64,000 nucleotides of DNA from Ypsolopha sequella (GCA_934047225.1 OW203985.1:3489501-3553500), one strand, 5' to 3'. Positions 8,659 to 18,537 are shown, numbered from the stretch's first letter. Numbers and translations are program-made. Notes: a model not told the origin generated them from the sequence alone.

Positions 8659-11600
8659 TTAGTCATGCAATGGTCTTAGCCGATTAGCATGCACTACATA
8701 ATTTCGTCCTGTTTTATTGATAACATAATTTTCATTGAACCCTATTCTTGTGATATTATAAGGTCCTTCCCATTTGTGATCTAAGTTATTTGGATTAGGT
8801 ATTTGGAGCATAACTTTGTCACCTACATTGAATTTAGCTACATTCTTTATGGATTTGTCATAACGTTCCTTGGCTTTATCTTTCATGGACTCTACGTTGC
8901 GTTTAGCTATTTCTCGAGTTATTTTTAATCTTTCATTGAAATCGTTAAGATAATCGTTAGTTGTATATTCACGGATGTCTTTTGCAGAGTAAAGTGAATG
9001 GGGTTTGTATCCAAAAAGTAGTTCGTGAGGAGTAAAACCAGTTGATTGATTTACAGAGGTATTGTGACACATAATAGCAAGAGGGACTATTTGATCCCAG
9101 TTTGAGTTTCTTCTTTTATGATATATGCGAATATGATCTCTAAGGACGGCATGAAAACGTTCTAACGATCCATTTGTTTGAGGATGGTAGGCAGTACTCA
9201 AAGTATGATTGCAACCTAATTGTTTCATTAAGTGTTTTAATATATTATTTACAAATTCTCCACCTTGGTCAGAATGGAACCGTTTGGGAACACCAAAGTG
9301 TTGACAAAAGATTAAAAGAGTTTTAGCTATGGTGACTGGCTGTTTGTCAGGAATTGGGTAAGCTTGAACAAATCGGGTTAAATCATCTTGTAAAGTTAGA
9401 ATGTATTTATTGAAGTCACCTGTTATGTCAGAATAAGAAACTAGATCAATAGTTACGCGTTCGAAAGGTTCACTAGATGATGTCGTTATAACCATCGGGG
9501 CTTTATAAGTTTTTCTTTGTATTTTACTCCGTTGGCAATCTAAACAGTTGTCTATGTATTTCTTGATGTCATCAGTCATGCCTTTCCAGAAGTATTCTGA
9601 CCGTATTTTCCTCGTAGTTTCGATAATGCCTCGATGACCAGATAAGGGTTCATCGTGGAAACTTTTGAGAATTTCGGGTATTTGTTCTTGAGATGGATAT
9701 TTAACAGTATTTTGACAAATTGTTATTTCACATTCATATGTGTCAGCTAAATATGCAGTTATATGTAATTGTTCGTTTCCTTGCAATTTACAAGTGGGAT
9801 CATTCTTAAGGTCAGGAATACAAAGAGTTTTAACGTCATTTTTTTGAAGATAATTTAATAGAGTTTTGAAATAACTTTCGGAGTCCCATGAATCATAGTG
9901 TTTTGGTCTTGAGTATCCAAAAACTATGTTTTGTTTGTTATCTGATATTAGAAGATCATTGTCATATAGGGATTTACATTTTTCTAAATAGGGATCGACT
10001 TGAGAGCACAAGCTAATAGCTTCGTTGAATAAATCATTTTTATCAGAGAGTTCGCAGGAAGTGGGGATAAAGATATTTTTGTGACGAGAATCTAAGAGGC
10101 GATCTGGTGAAATCTTAAGATTTGGTGTGTCAAAGTTATAAGAGCTATTGTCAGAAAAATGTTCATAATTGGCTTGTAAATAATGGTCAGGAGTTTCTTG
10201 ATTTGTGCTATCGTCATTTGTAAGATCGATATTTGTCGTAGAAATAGGGGGTCTTGAGAGTGCGTCAGCGTTGGTATTGTTCTTTCCTGGTTTATAGACT
10301 ATTTTGTATTGAAAACCAGCGAGTTTGAACTGCCATCTGGCAAGACGGCTACCTGGGTCTGTGATTTTCATATAATAGCTTAGTGGTTGATGATCTGTGA
10401 CTATTGTGAAGTTTTGACCGAATAAATAAGGTCGAAAGTGTTTAACTGCCCATACAATGGCTAACATTTCTCGTTCCGTTGTAGAATAATTAGTTTCAGC
10501 TTTGTTTAAAGTCCTTGATGCATAGGCTATGGGTAAGTCTTTACCTATTTCGCCTTGTGAAAGAATCGCGCCAATAGAATGTAGTGAAGCGTCCGTTGTT
10601 AATATGAACTCTTTTGTGAAGTCTGGATATTGAAGTATTGGGGGGTTAGTAAGGAGATGTTTGCATTTGTTGAAAGAGTTTTCTTGTGTTTGACCCCATA
10701 TGAAAGGAACTTCCTTCTTTAAGAGGCTAGTAAGGGGTTTTGTTATTTGACTGAAGTTTTCTATGAATCTTCTGTAGTATCCAGCTAGACCTAAGAAGCT
10801 TTTGATGTCCTTGCAATTCTTTGGAGTTGGGAAATTTTTGACAGCTTCAATTTTTACAGGATTTGGTTTTACGCCTTCGTTTGAGATAATATGCCCGAGA
10901 TAAGCGACTTCACGTCGTAAAAATTCACATTTGTCTGGTTGAACCTTGAGTTCATATTTCCTAAGTCTGGAAAATACTTCATGAAGTTTTTCTTCATGTT
11001 CTTGGAGACTTGATGCAAAAATTACTATGTCATCTAAATACACAAAACACCGTTCTCCTTGAATCCCCATTAGAACAGAATCCATGGTGCGTTGAAATGT
11101 AGCTGGAGCGTTTTTGAGACCGAAAGGCATTCTTTTATATTCGTAATGACCATAGGGGGTTGTGAATGCAGTTTTAGGAATGTCAGCTGGATTAACTTCT
11201 AATTGATGGAATCCTGATGCTAAATCTAATGTTGTAAAGTATTGGGAATGACCAAGTTTGTCTAGAATGTCTGTGATGTTTGGTAAGGGATAGCTATCAC
11301 CTATTGTTATGTCATTAAGTTTACGATAATCTATTACAAGACGCCATTTTTGTTTCCCTGAGGCATCTAGTTTCTTTGGAACGACCCAAAGGGGGCTACT
11401 CCATGGTGAACAACTGGGTTGTATGATATCTTCATCTAACATTTTCTGTACTTGATTTTTTACTTCTTGTTCATGAACTCTTGGGAATCGATATGTTTTT
11501 GCATGAATCGGGATGTCAGTAGTCGTGCGAATATGATGTTTCGAATGATTACTAAATGATAAATGGTCTCCTTCTATATAAAAGATGTCTGAGTATTCGG

Positions 11601-12960
11601 AAATTATCTTGTGTATTGAATTCTTTTCCTCATTGTTCAAATGTTCATCTCTGATTAGGTTGAGTACTTTCTCCTGTCTGTCTGATAAGCTAGTGAGTTG
11701 TTTGTCTGACTCAGAAGGATGTTCATTAAGATTATGTATTTGTTGTTCGCTAAATGAGTCAACATCAATGTTTGGAATGTCTATTATTTTGTCTACTTTG
11801 TTGGCGTTTACACAAGTAGTTAGGAATGAGTTGTTTTCGACATGGACTAAAGCATGAGGAATGATAACACCAGTGGTTAAGAATTGTTGATTTACAATAG
11901 CTACTCCGGATTTAATAGACTTTGTTGTACATTTGATTACTGTTTCGGATCTTTTATTCAAGGTTTGTTTTCCTTGAAGTTTTTCTTGTTTTTCTTCAAG
12001 GGAATGGAGTTTATATGTTTTATTATGAACACGCATTGTTTTTGACTGGACATAGATGTAGACATTGTTTTTGGAAAGGAAATCATTCCCTAGAATGCCA
12101 TCAGCTTTAATGTTTAAGTTAGCTACGTGAAATTTGAACTTTGGAAGGTCGTCTAGAGATAAGTTGGCTGTACCGAAACTGCGAGTTGATGATTGTGTGC
12201 TGGAAATACCTACAATAGATACTACGTCGTTTTGGTTTATTTGTGAGGAGCCTATTTTATCTTTTCGGACTATTGAAATTCCGGCTCCAGTATCTACCAG
12301 GAAAATAACGGGTTTGCCTTCGATATGGAAAGTACAATGAAGTAGGTTTACTGGTGGTACATCGTTTAAAGAAGATATATTGTATGATTGAATTGGGGAT
12401 CGAGATTTCTGGGAATTGAGTTCTGACTGAGATTTTGTTTTGGGTTTGGATTTAGGCTTTGACTTAGATTTTGACTTGGATTTCGAAGATTTAGTGATAT
12501 TATTGAAATCACGGTTTTGGGACTGATTACCCTGTTCATGGATTTCACTTGATTTCGAGGATTCAGTAGATTTAAGGAAATCACGAGTTTGGGGCTGATT
12601 ACCCTGTCCGTGGATTTCATTTTTTGATTTAAGAGATTCAGAGGATTTAGAGTGATCATGAGTTTGGGGCTGGCTACCCTGTCCATAGATTTGATTTCGA
12701 GATTTAAGAGATTCAGTGGATTTAAGAGATTCGGTAGTATTCGAGAAATCGGGAGTTTGAGTGGAAGCGTCTCTAAATTCAGTTTGCGTAGAAGCGTCTT
12801 TAAGTTGTCTCCGATAGACTGGTTTATTCATTTCTAAAGACGTATTACGTTTTTGTACCTCATGTATTTGATTTACTGAATTTAGTTTTGGTGGTGTATT
12901 TACCACTCGAATTGGGAATTCTCTGTCATGGGATATGCTTGAGTCTGGGTGATTGAGCAA
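8659..12960 (-). CDS. pol: Gypsy pol: protease, reverse transcriptase, RNase H, integrase
   Basis: The frame holds 1433 codons. Residues 1-200 are a Ser/Lys/Gln-rich low-complexity region. The aspartic protease motif DTGAG is at 223-227. Reverse transcriptase follows, with LVIDYRKLND (541-550) and catalytic YLDD at 641-644. RNase H has TTDAS (788-792), E829 and TDHQPL (855-860). The integrase HHCC finger uses H1102, H1109, C1139 and C1142, and the DD35E core uses D1171, D1231 and E1267. Every catalytic residue I checked is present. The frame overlaps gag by 61 bases in the -1 frame, so Pol is probably made by -1 ribosomal frameshifting; I see no classic slippery heptamer in the overlap. The codon at 12958-12960 is TTG and not a real start. 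Confidence 0.96.
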   Translation of the reverse strand: MLNHPDSSISHDREFPIRVVNTPPKLNSVNQIHEVQKRNTSLEMNKPVYRRQLKDASTQTEFRDASTQTPDFSNTTESLKSTESLKSRNQIYGQGSQPQTHDHSKSSESLKSKNEIHGQGNQPQTRDFLKSTESSKSSEIHEQGNQSQNRDFNNITKSSKSKSKSKSKPKSKPKTKSQSELNSQKSRSPIQSYNISSLNDVPPVNLLHCTFHIEGKPVIFLVDTGAGISIVRKDKIGSSQINQNDVVSIVGISSTQSSTRSFGTANLSLDDLPKFKFHVANLNIKADGILGNDFLSKNNVYIYVQSKTMRVHNKTYKLHSLEEKQEKLQGKQTLNKRSETVIKCTTKSIKSGVAIVNQQFLTTGVIIPHALVHVENNSFLTTCVNANKVDKIIDIPNIDVDSFSEQQIHNLNEHPSESDKQLTSLSDRQEKVLNLIRDEHLNNEEKNSIHKIISEYSDIFYIEGDHLSFSNHSKHHIRTTTDIPIHAKTYRFPRVHEQEVKNQVQKMLDEDIIQPSCSPWSSPLWVVPKKLDASGKQKWRLVIDYRKLNDITIGDSYPLPNITDILDKLGHSQYFTTLDLASGFHQLEVNPADIPKTAFTTPYGHYEYKRMPFGLKNAPATFQRTMDSVLMGIQGERCFVYLDDIVIFASSLQEHEEKLHEVFSRLRKYELKVQPDKCEFLRREVAYLGHIISNEGVKPNPVKIEAVKNFPTPKNCKDIKSFLGLAGYYRRFIENFSQITKPLTSLLKKEVPFIWGQTQENSFNKCKHLLTNPPILQYPDFTKEFILTTDASLHSIGAILSQGEIGKDLPIAYASRTLNKAETNYSTTEREMLAIVWAVKHFRPYLFGQNFTIVTDHQPLSYYMKITDPGSRLARWQFKLAGFQYKIVYKPGKNNTNADALSRPPISTTNIDLTNDDSTNQETPDHYLQANYEHFSDNSSYNFDTPNLKISPDRLLDSRHKNIFIPTSCELSDKNDLFNEAISLCSQVDPYLEKCKSLYDNDLLISDNKQNIVFGYSRPKHYDSWDSESYFKTLLNYLQKNDVKTLCIPDLKNDPTCKLQGNEQLHITAYLADTYECEITICQNTVKYPSQEQIPEILKSFHDEPLSGHRGIIETTRKIRSEYFWKGMTDDIKKYIDNCLDCQRSKIQRKTYKAPMVITTSSSEPFERVTIDLVSYSDITGDFNKYILTLQDDLTRFVQAYPIPDKQPVTIAKTLLIFCQHFGVPKRFHSDQGGEFVNNILKHLMKQLGCNHTLSTAYHPQTNGSLERFHAVLRDHIRIYHKRRNSNWDQIVPLAIMCHNTSVNQSTGFTPHELLFGYKPHSLYSAKDIREYTTNDYLNDFNERLKITREIAKRNVESMKDKAKERYDKSIKNVAKFNVGDKVMLQIPNPNNLDHKWEGPYNITRIGFNENYVINKTGRNYVVHANRLRPLHD
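12366..12730 (-). repeat. Coding tandem repeat inside pol N-terminus
   Basis: About three diverged copies of a roughly 33-residue unit (core ESLKSxNxIxGQGxQPQT) are followed by an SKSKSKSK run. The repeat sits between Gag and protease. Frames parallel to it on either strand are composition shadows. Confidence 0.7.
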
Positions 12961-13958
12961 GAGGCTAAAGCGGTTTCCGAGGAGTTGCTCATCTCGTCGG
13001 TCGCTGGCGAGTTTAAATGATTAACGTTTTTCGGTGGAGCAGGTAGAGCGCGTTGGTTTTGTGGGGCAGGTAGAGCGCGTTGATTTTGGTTATCTCGAAG
13101 ATTATTATTGAACGCTCTCTTACGACAATCGGCAATTAAGTGCCCAGGTTTTTTGCAATAGTTGCACGTTTTTTGTTGCACTTGATTTGTGTTCGATGTT
13201 CCCTGCATTTGATTTGGGACGTTTGAGACTGTGTAACGGTTTGAATAGGTACTTGAATTATAAGATTTTTGTACAGGTTTTGCAAGATCTTTTGCATAGT
13301 GCTCAACGTGTTTAGGAGTTCTAGGTGGGGTTTGTTTGAACAGTGTTTGTCTTGCACTGTTCATTGCGCGTATTTGATCTTCTTGGATAGCAAACCGCCC
13401 TGCTTCGGATAGCGTTGTAAAACCTTTAGTACGGAGCATTGTACCGATGTCGGGATAATTTAGTCCTATCTCGAACACTCTTAGAGCAGTTTCTTCAGTC
13501 GCCTTCATTCTACCTATCAACGAGTTGTCGTCAATTTCCGCGTTTAATTTTTCAATAATTTTTCCGCGACACAGATCTACTCTGTGTAGATATTCGGTGA
13601 TAGTTTCGGTTGCGAATTGGAACATTGATTGTAATTCAAGATTTAGGTGAGATATCGTCTTGACATTGGAAAATTTTTCGATAAGGAATGATCGAAGGTC
13701 TCCCCAAGAAGCATACTGTTTACTATGCACATCCGATGCGTTTGTACCCACGATATTGTTTAGGGCATAGATTAAAAGGATTCGTTTCTGATTTTCTGAT
13801 GCTAGTGAAAATGCTGAATCACATGATCTCGCGAATTTGTATACTTGACCGGGTTGATTTGTATCAAAATTTGGTATTAATTTTAGAAGCGTATTTATTT
13901 CTAGCGCCATTTCAGAATTTAAGTTAGGGTAGATTTCGTTTTTAATTTCTAAGGGCAT
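12900..13958 (-). CDS. gag: Gypsy gag (capsid/nucleocapsid)
   Basis: The chosen start is ATG 13956-13958 (MPLEIKN), giving 352 residues. A second in-frame ATG (MALEIN) lies 16 codons later and could be used instead. The open frame extends upstream to 14132 only through non-ATG, hydrophobic codons that belong to the leader. A CCHC zinc knuckle, CNYCKKPGHLIADC, lies at about residues 265-278 and binds the element RNA. Downstream is a short Ala/Pro/Asn repeat (QNQRALPAP). The stop is 12900-12902. Pol starts inside the last 61 bases in the -1 frame. Gag builds the particle in which reverse transcription takes place. Confidence 0.93.
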   Translation of the reverse strand: MPLEIKNEIYPNLNSEMALEINTLLKLIPNFDTNQPGQVYKFARSCDSAFSLASENQKRILLIYALNNIVGTNASDVHSKQYASWGDLRSFLIEKFSNVKTISHLNLELQSMFQFATETITEYLHRVDLCRGKIIEKLNAEIDDNSLIGRMKATEETALRVFEIGLNYPDIGTMLRTKGFTTLSEAGRFAIQEDQIRAMNSARQTLFKQTPPRTPKHVEHYAKDLAKPVQKSYNSSTYSNRYTVSNVPNQMQGTSNTNQVQQKTCNYCKKPGHLIADCRKRAFNNNLRDNQNQRALPAPQNQRALPAPPKNVNHLNSPATDEMSNSSETALASCSITQTQAYPMTENSQFEW

Positions 13959-14277
13959 GAGTTTCGTAGAGATATGCAATTTGAGATTTATATATAATAT
14001 GTGAATATAAGCACAGTGATATAATGGAAACACAGATAATATGGAACACAGTAAAATAGAATAACACAATAACACAGGAATAGAAAACACAATGAAATGG
14101 AAATGGAATACACAGAGGAATCGAGCAAACAAGTTTAGCCACTTACCAACATAATAATATTATTTTAATTTGCATGGTTTCGGCAAATCTTTATTAAAGC
14201 CCTCCGGGCACCGTCCAGGTCCTTTTGGCGATGTTTGTCCTAGGTCCTGATCGTTTCGATTTGACTATATCCAGTAC
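13959..14277 (-). promoter_or_regulatory. Gypsy 5' leader with splice donor
   Basis: On the element strand the leader carries ATG at 14173-14175 in good context and a donor GTAAGT at 14141-14146. It pairs with the acceptor at 8601-8602 for a likely env subgenomic mRNA. The gag start lies downstream of the donor, so splicing removes gag and pol. Confidence 0.65.
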
Positions 14278-14288
14278 CGACTGCGCCA
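14278..14288 (-). other. Primer binding site, tRNA-Ser type
   Basis: On the element strand TGGCGCAGTCG begins one base after the 5' LTR. It is complementary to an insect tRNA-Ser 3' end (CGACTGCG plus CCA), the primer class used by 17.6, 297 and related errantiviruses. Confidence 0.85.
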
Positions 14289-14289
14289 A

Positions 14290-14617
14290 TGTAAGATATT
14301 GGAAGCAGAAAACTTGTTTTTAAAAAACAATTATATTTTTATTTAGATTATTACAAGAGTTCTCACTGTGGAGACTGGAATTAGAATGAATATAATAATA
14401 GGGAGTTTGGGTTTTATACCCTTACTCTTATCGCTTATGACTAACAGAATGTTCTGACTAACTTAACTAACTTAGTGACTAAGAGATTACAATTTGAGAA
14501 AGTAGAAGATAGTAAATGTTATCTTCGACGGAAGTTGTTATCGTTAGTTTAAGGTCTAATATTAATGACTAATGTTAACAGAGGTATGCTATGACTAGTT
14601 GTGTAGGGTACGTAACA
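14290..14617 (-). repeat. 5' LTR of the Gypsy element (328 bp)
   Basis: It appears identical to 6876-7203. A TATAAAA box on the element strand (plus 14412-14418) should drive the genomic RNA. Confidence 0.95.
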
Positions 14618-14665
14618 ACGGTACCCTGAGGGCGCAAGTCCTACTCGCACTTGGCCGGTTTTTAT
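14618..14665 (+). repeat. Right remnant of the dispersed repeat split by the Gypsy element
   Basis: GGTACCCTGAGGGCGCAAG through TCGCACTTGGCCGG matches the right end of the family at 4907-5213. It continues the left remnant at 6795-6875. Confidence 0.75.
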
Positions 14666-14959
14666 GTACTTTAGGTAAACGAATGTTTCCTCGTACCAAA
14701 TGGCAACACCTAACCCGCGGATATTTGCTCTCCATTTCATTAATTAATGTACCGTTGGCAACGATTAATGAAAGTTTACAGGGTTTCAGTGACGTATTTG
14801 ATCAGAGGGAGACAGCGTTGCCGTCTGTAGCTGTGGCAATTACAAGTACGGAAATGCGAAACAGTAATTCATTTTTTACCTTTTCTGTGGTCCAGTAGTT
14901 CGAGAAATCGGCTAATATTGCGGAGGACTCGGGTTCATAATTTTGTGTTCACCCTGCGT

Positions 14960-15390
14960 ACTTCAGGAGGCACGTTAAATTCAAATTTATTTATTCAAAA
15001 TTATTGTAACATAACAGATACATCTAAATTATTACAATAATATAGTTCTTAAACTAAAGCAATTACTTTCATACTTCTCTCTAACATTCCCTTACAAACA
15101 TCTATCAGATAACTAATACGATCCACAAAAATATCACACTCTGGTGCTTCAGCGAGCAGGGAGCAGAATATGTCGAGTTCCCGCGCGACGGGCGAGTACC
15201 GATAAAGGTTAGTGCGCGAAAATGGCGCCGCGATCAAGACTCCGCGCCCTGAGGTACCTATCGGGCAAGAACAGTTTTAGGATTTTCTCAACAAGATCCA
15301 CACAGTCGATCTTATTTCGAATAACGCCAAGTATAAACTTTGCCAAAGCTAAGTTTCTTCTGAGCTCAATTGACTCATACCCCAAATGAC
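14960..15390 (-). pseudogene. Decayed non-LTR retrotransposon tail
   Basis: The minus-strand frame at 15049-15237 contains SRTNLYRYSPVARELDIF followed by a DIFVDRISYL block. Its layout resembles the C-terminal tail of lepidopteran LINE ORF2 proteins. An AT-rich tail follows. The upstream part is broken by stops. I infer a 5'-truncated LINE remnant; a comparison search would settle it. Confidence 0.45.
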
Positions 15391-15565
15391 CTTCGAGAAA
15401 TCGAGTTCTTTATTTGTGCCTGAAGTACGGCGGTAGAGGTCACCAGTCCACAACCCATTAAGCTGGGACGTAACAATCGTCGAAGAAACTTGGGTGAACA
15501 AGGTGTCACAGTCCCTAAATGGAAACACCTCTGACACCCCATTGGGATTTATATCGTGCAGATAT
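15390..15565 (+). repeat. Fragment of the tRNA-derived SINE family
   Basis: TTTGTGCCTGAAGTACG and ACACCCCATTGGGATTTATATC match the SINE body and tail at 37450-37610. The 62-codon open frame on the minus strand here is therefore repeat-derived and not a gene. Confidence 0.65.
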
Positions 15566-15593
15566 ATTTTTAGTAACAGTTCTTCACTCGCCT

Positions 15594-15672
15594 TGAAGAA
15601 GGCAGTCTGAGAATCTGCTGAAACTGGTCGGCTATCCTGATCAAAAATAGTTATTGAGGTGAGCCGTATTGC
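15594..15672 (+). repeat. Copy of the 121-bp two-helix element (divergent)
   Basis: GAAGGCAGTCTGAG, AATCTGCTGAAACTGGTCGG and GAGGTGAGCCGT match the copies at 23171-23292 and 24944-25064. Confidence 0.7.
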
Positions 15673-15699
15673 AATAACCAGTAAATATAGATAAGGTAA

Positions 15700-16008
15700 G
15701 TGTATATTTTTACAATCAGCTCTTTAATATATTTAATTTGATACCCATATTGTATTTTTAAGGCTTTTTATTTTGCTTTTCTCTCTTTTGTACTGGTAAT
15801 ACGAGTATGTAAAGCAATTAAAAAAAATTCAAACTTCTTTTTACAGTATGTTATGTGGGCAAATTAATGCTATTTTTGTGCCAAATTTCAAGTCTTTATC
15901 TTAAACGGTGCTAAAGTTATGAGACTGTCACATACGGACGGACGGACGGACAACGGAGTCTCACCATAAAGATTCCTTTTGTACCTTTCAGATACTAAAG
16001 AACCCTAA
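15700..16008 (-). repeat. Dispersed GGCCGG-type repeat, partial copy in opposite orientation
   Basis: It matches 19130-19555, including GTGCCAAATTTCA, the CGGACGGACGGACAACGGAGTC block and a terminal AACCCTAA. Confidence 0.7.
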
Positions 16009-16068
16009 CAACATGTACTTTAGATATTGACTACGTTAGCGCTTGTAGTTACCGTTTTTTTATTCGTA

Positions 16069-17850
16069 ATGTGCTTTATGATTAGCCACTACCGCGCCTG
16101 ATGAAAAACGTTGTTGAGACTTAGCCACTACCGCGCCTGATGAAAAACGTTGTTGAGACTTAGCCACTACCGCGCCTGATGGAAAGCGTTCATAAGACTT
16201 AGCCACTACCGGACTTGATGGAAAGCGTTGATGAGACTTAGCCACTACCACACCTGATGGAAAGCGTTGATGAGACTTAGCCACTACCACACCTGATGGA
16301 AAGCGTTGATGAGACTTAGCCACTACCGCACCTGATGGAAAGCGTTGATGAGACTTAGCCACTACCGCGCCTGATGAAAAACGTTGTTGAGACTTAGCCA
16401 CTACCGCGCCTGATGGAAAGCGTTCATAAGACTTAGCCACTACCAGACTTGATGGAAAGCGTTGATGAGACTTAGCCACTACCACACCTGATGGAAAGCG
16501 TTGATGAGACTTAGCCACTACCACACCTGATGGAAAGCGTTGATGAGACTTAGCCACTACCGCACCTGATGGAAAGCGTTCATAAGACTTAGCCACTACC
16601 GGACTTGATGGAAAGCGTTGATGAGACTTAGCCACTACCACACCTGATGGAAAGCGTTGATGAGACTTAGCCACTACCGCACCTGATGGAAAGCGTTGAT
16701 GAGACTTAGCCACTACCGCGCCTGATGAAAAACGTTGTTGAGACTTAGCCACTACCGCGCCTGATGAAAAACGTTGTTGAGACTTAGCCACTACCGCGCC
16801 TGATGGAAAGCGTTCATAAGACTTAGCCACTACCGGACTTGATGGAAAGCGTTGATGAGACTTAGCCACTACCACACCTGATGGAAAGCGTTGATGAGAC
16901 TTAGCCACTACCACACCTGATGGAAAGCGTTGATGAGACTTAGCCACTACCACACCTGATGGAAAGCGTTGATGAGACTTAGCCACTACCACACCTGATG
17001 GAAAGCGTTGATGAGACTTAGCCACTACCACACCTGATGGAAAGCGTTGATGAGACTTAGCCACTACCACACCTGATGGAAAGCGTTGATGAGACTTAGC
17101 CACTACCACACCTGATGGAAAGCGTTGATGAGACTTAGCCACTACCGCACCTGATGGAAAGCGTTGATGAAACTTGAATACCGCGCCTGATGGAAAGCGT
17201 TCATGAGACCTGATGGAAAGCGTTGATGAGACTTAGCCACTACTGCACTTGATGGAAAGCGTTGATGAGACTTAGCCACTACTGCACCTGATGGAAAGCG
17301 TTGATGAGACTTAGCCACTACTGCACCTGATGGAAAGCGTTGATGAGACTTAGCCACTACTGCACTTGATGGAAAGCGTTGATGAGACTTAGCCACTACC
17401 GCACCTGATGGAAAGCGTTGATGAGACTTAGCCACTACTGCACCTGATGGAAAGCGTTGATGAGACTTAGCCACTACCACACCTGATGGAAAGCGTTGAT
17501 GAGACTTAGCCACTACTGCACCTGATGGAAAGCGTTGATGAGACTTAGCCACTACTGCACCTGATGGAAAGCGTTGATGAGACTTAGCCACTACTGCACC
17601 TGATGGAAAGCGTTGTTGAGACTTAGCCACTACCGCACCTGATGGAAAGCGTTGATGAAACTTGAATACCGCGCCTGATGGAAAGCGTTCATGAGACCTG
17701 ATGGAAAGCGTTGATGAGACTTAGCCACTACCGCACCTGATGGAAAGAGTTGATGAAACTTGATTAGCCACTACTGCACCTGATGGAAAGAGTTGATGAA
17801 ACTTGATTAGCCACTACCGCACCTTATGGAAAGCGTTGATGAGAGGTCAT
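16069..17850. repeat. 39-bp satellite array, about 45 units
   Basis: The unit is 39 bp, based on GACTTAGCCACTACC and TGATGGAAAGCGTTGATGA. Because 39 is a multiple of 3, the minus strand stays open for hundreds of codons (repeat VVAKSHQRFPSGA). Unit variants occur in blocks: the CGTTCATAA variant recurs at spacings of 234, 156 and 234 bp, and seven ACCACACCT units stand in a row at about 16867-17130. A truncated irregular junction (GATGAAACTTGAATACC) appears near 17166 and again 480 bp later near 17646, evidence of a segmental duplication within the array. The open frames are best read as a by-product of the period. Confidence 0.93.
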
Positions 17851-17857
17851 ATCATAA

Positions 17858-18060
17858 TATATGTGTCGTGGCCATGTCGTAGAATTGAACATTTCATGAT
17901 CTGGTTGGCCATATCGTATTTCTGGGGTCGCCTCACTCCGCTCTGCTTTGCTCGTCGTCGTTTTTACTTTTGGTGAAAGATTTTTGATTTCTTACTTTAC
18001 GATCTGCCCAACTAGATCATGAAATGGTCAATTCTACATCTATGGCCACGATATATACAT
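17858..18060. mobile_element. Palindromic MITE next to the satellite end
   Basis: The left arm (TGTCGTGGCCATGTCGTAGAA, then TTTCATGATCTGGTTGG) is inverted in the right arm (TAGATCATGAAATGG, then TATGGCCACGATATA). A partial copy is at 53030-53160. The central CTCCGCTCTGCTTTGCTCG block is shared with the elements at 43760-44180 and 45205-45466. Confidence 0.75.
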
Positions 18061-18280
18061 ACCTATTCGTCATCATAACTTAACAAAATGCAAGCCTGTT
18101 GTTAAGTTACTGGTTAGCATTTGTTTACCGGGGCTTTGATAAATAAACGAAGCATTTTAATCGCAATAAACGCAAAACCATTTATTTTATTAATATAAAG
18201 CTGTTTTTGTTTATTTGATTTTGGATCGGCATTCATTTATTTTATAAAATTCAAAGGATTAAATATTGTAAATAAATATA

Positions 18281-18537
18281 TACAACGAAAGGTGTAACCA
18301 TATTTGAAGAGCTTATTCAATCAATGGTATAGAACAACTTTTACTATGGAACAAACCCTGTATATCGAAAAAAAAAAAAACTTTTTCATAGAAAAATGCA
18401 ATGCCGCTCGGCCGAAATGTATGGAAGAGCAGATTTTTTTTTGAGATTTCAGGGTTGGCTCCATAGTAAAAGTTGTTGTATACCATTGACTGAATAAGCT
18501 CTTCAAATATGGTTACACCTTTTTGTTACACGTTGTA
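18281..18537. mobile_element. 257-bp palindromic MITE with TA target site
   Basis: The termini TACAACG...CGTTGTA are flanked by TA. The long inverted arms include AGGTGTAACCATATTTGAAG and AGCTTATTCA. TA duplication and TACA- ends fit a Tc1/mariner-mobilised element. Confidence 0.8.

Larger units (their letters stand above)
6872..14621 (-). mobile_element. Complete errantivirus-like Gypsy retroelement (7.74 kb plus ACGG target duplication)
   Basis: On the minus strand the order is 5' LTR (14290-14617), tRNA-Ser-type primer site, gag, pol, env, polypurine tract and 3' LTR (6876-7203). The LTRs appear identical base for base over 328 bp, implying very recent insertion. ACGG occurs at 6872-6875 and 14618-14621, a 4-bp duplication typical of Gypsy integrases. 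A third frame with a membrane anchor and the tRNA-Ser primer site place it near insect errantiviruses such as TED, 17.6 and 297. Gag and pol look intact; env shows a break or unusual splicing (see the env entry). Confidence 0.96.

Noticed and set aside
13942..14142. Hydrophobic open frame upstream of gag
   Set aside because: It lies in the retroelement leader, lacks a good start and overlaps the splice donor region.
15349..15537. 62-codon minus-strand frame
   Set aside because: The sequence matches the SINE body at 37450-37610.
16060..17630. Two long minus-strand open frames of 360 and 162 codons
   Set aside because: They run through the 39-bp satellite; a period divisible by 3 with no stop in the unit keeps them open. 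No domain, start context or splice signal supports a protein.
16069..17850. CRISPR-like array
   Set aside because: Units are contiguous 39-bp repeats without unique spacers, and the DNA is eukaryotic.
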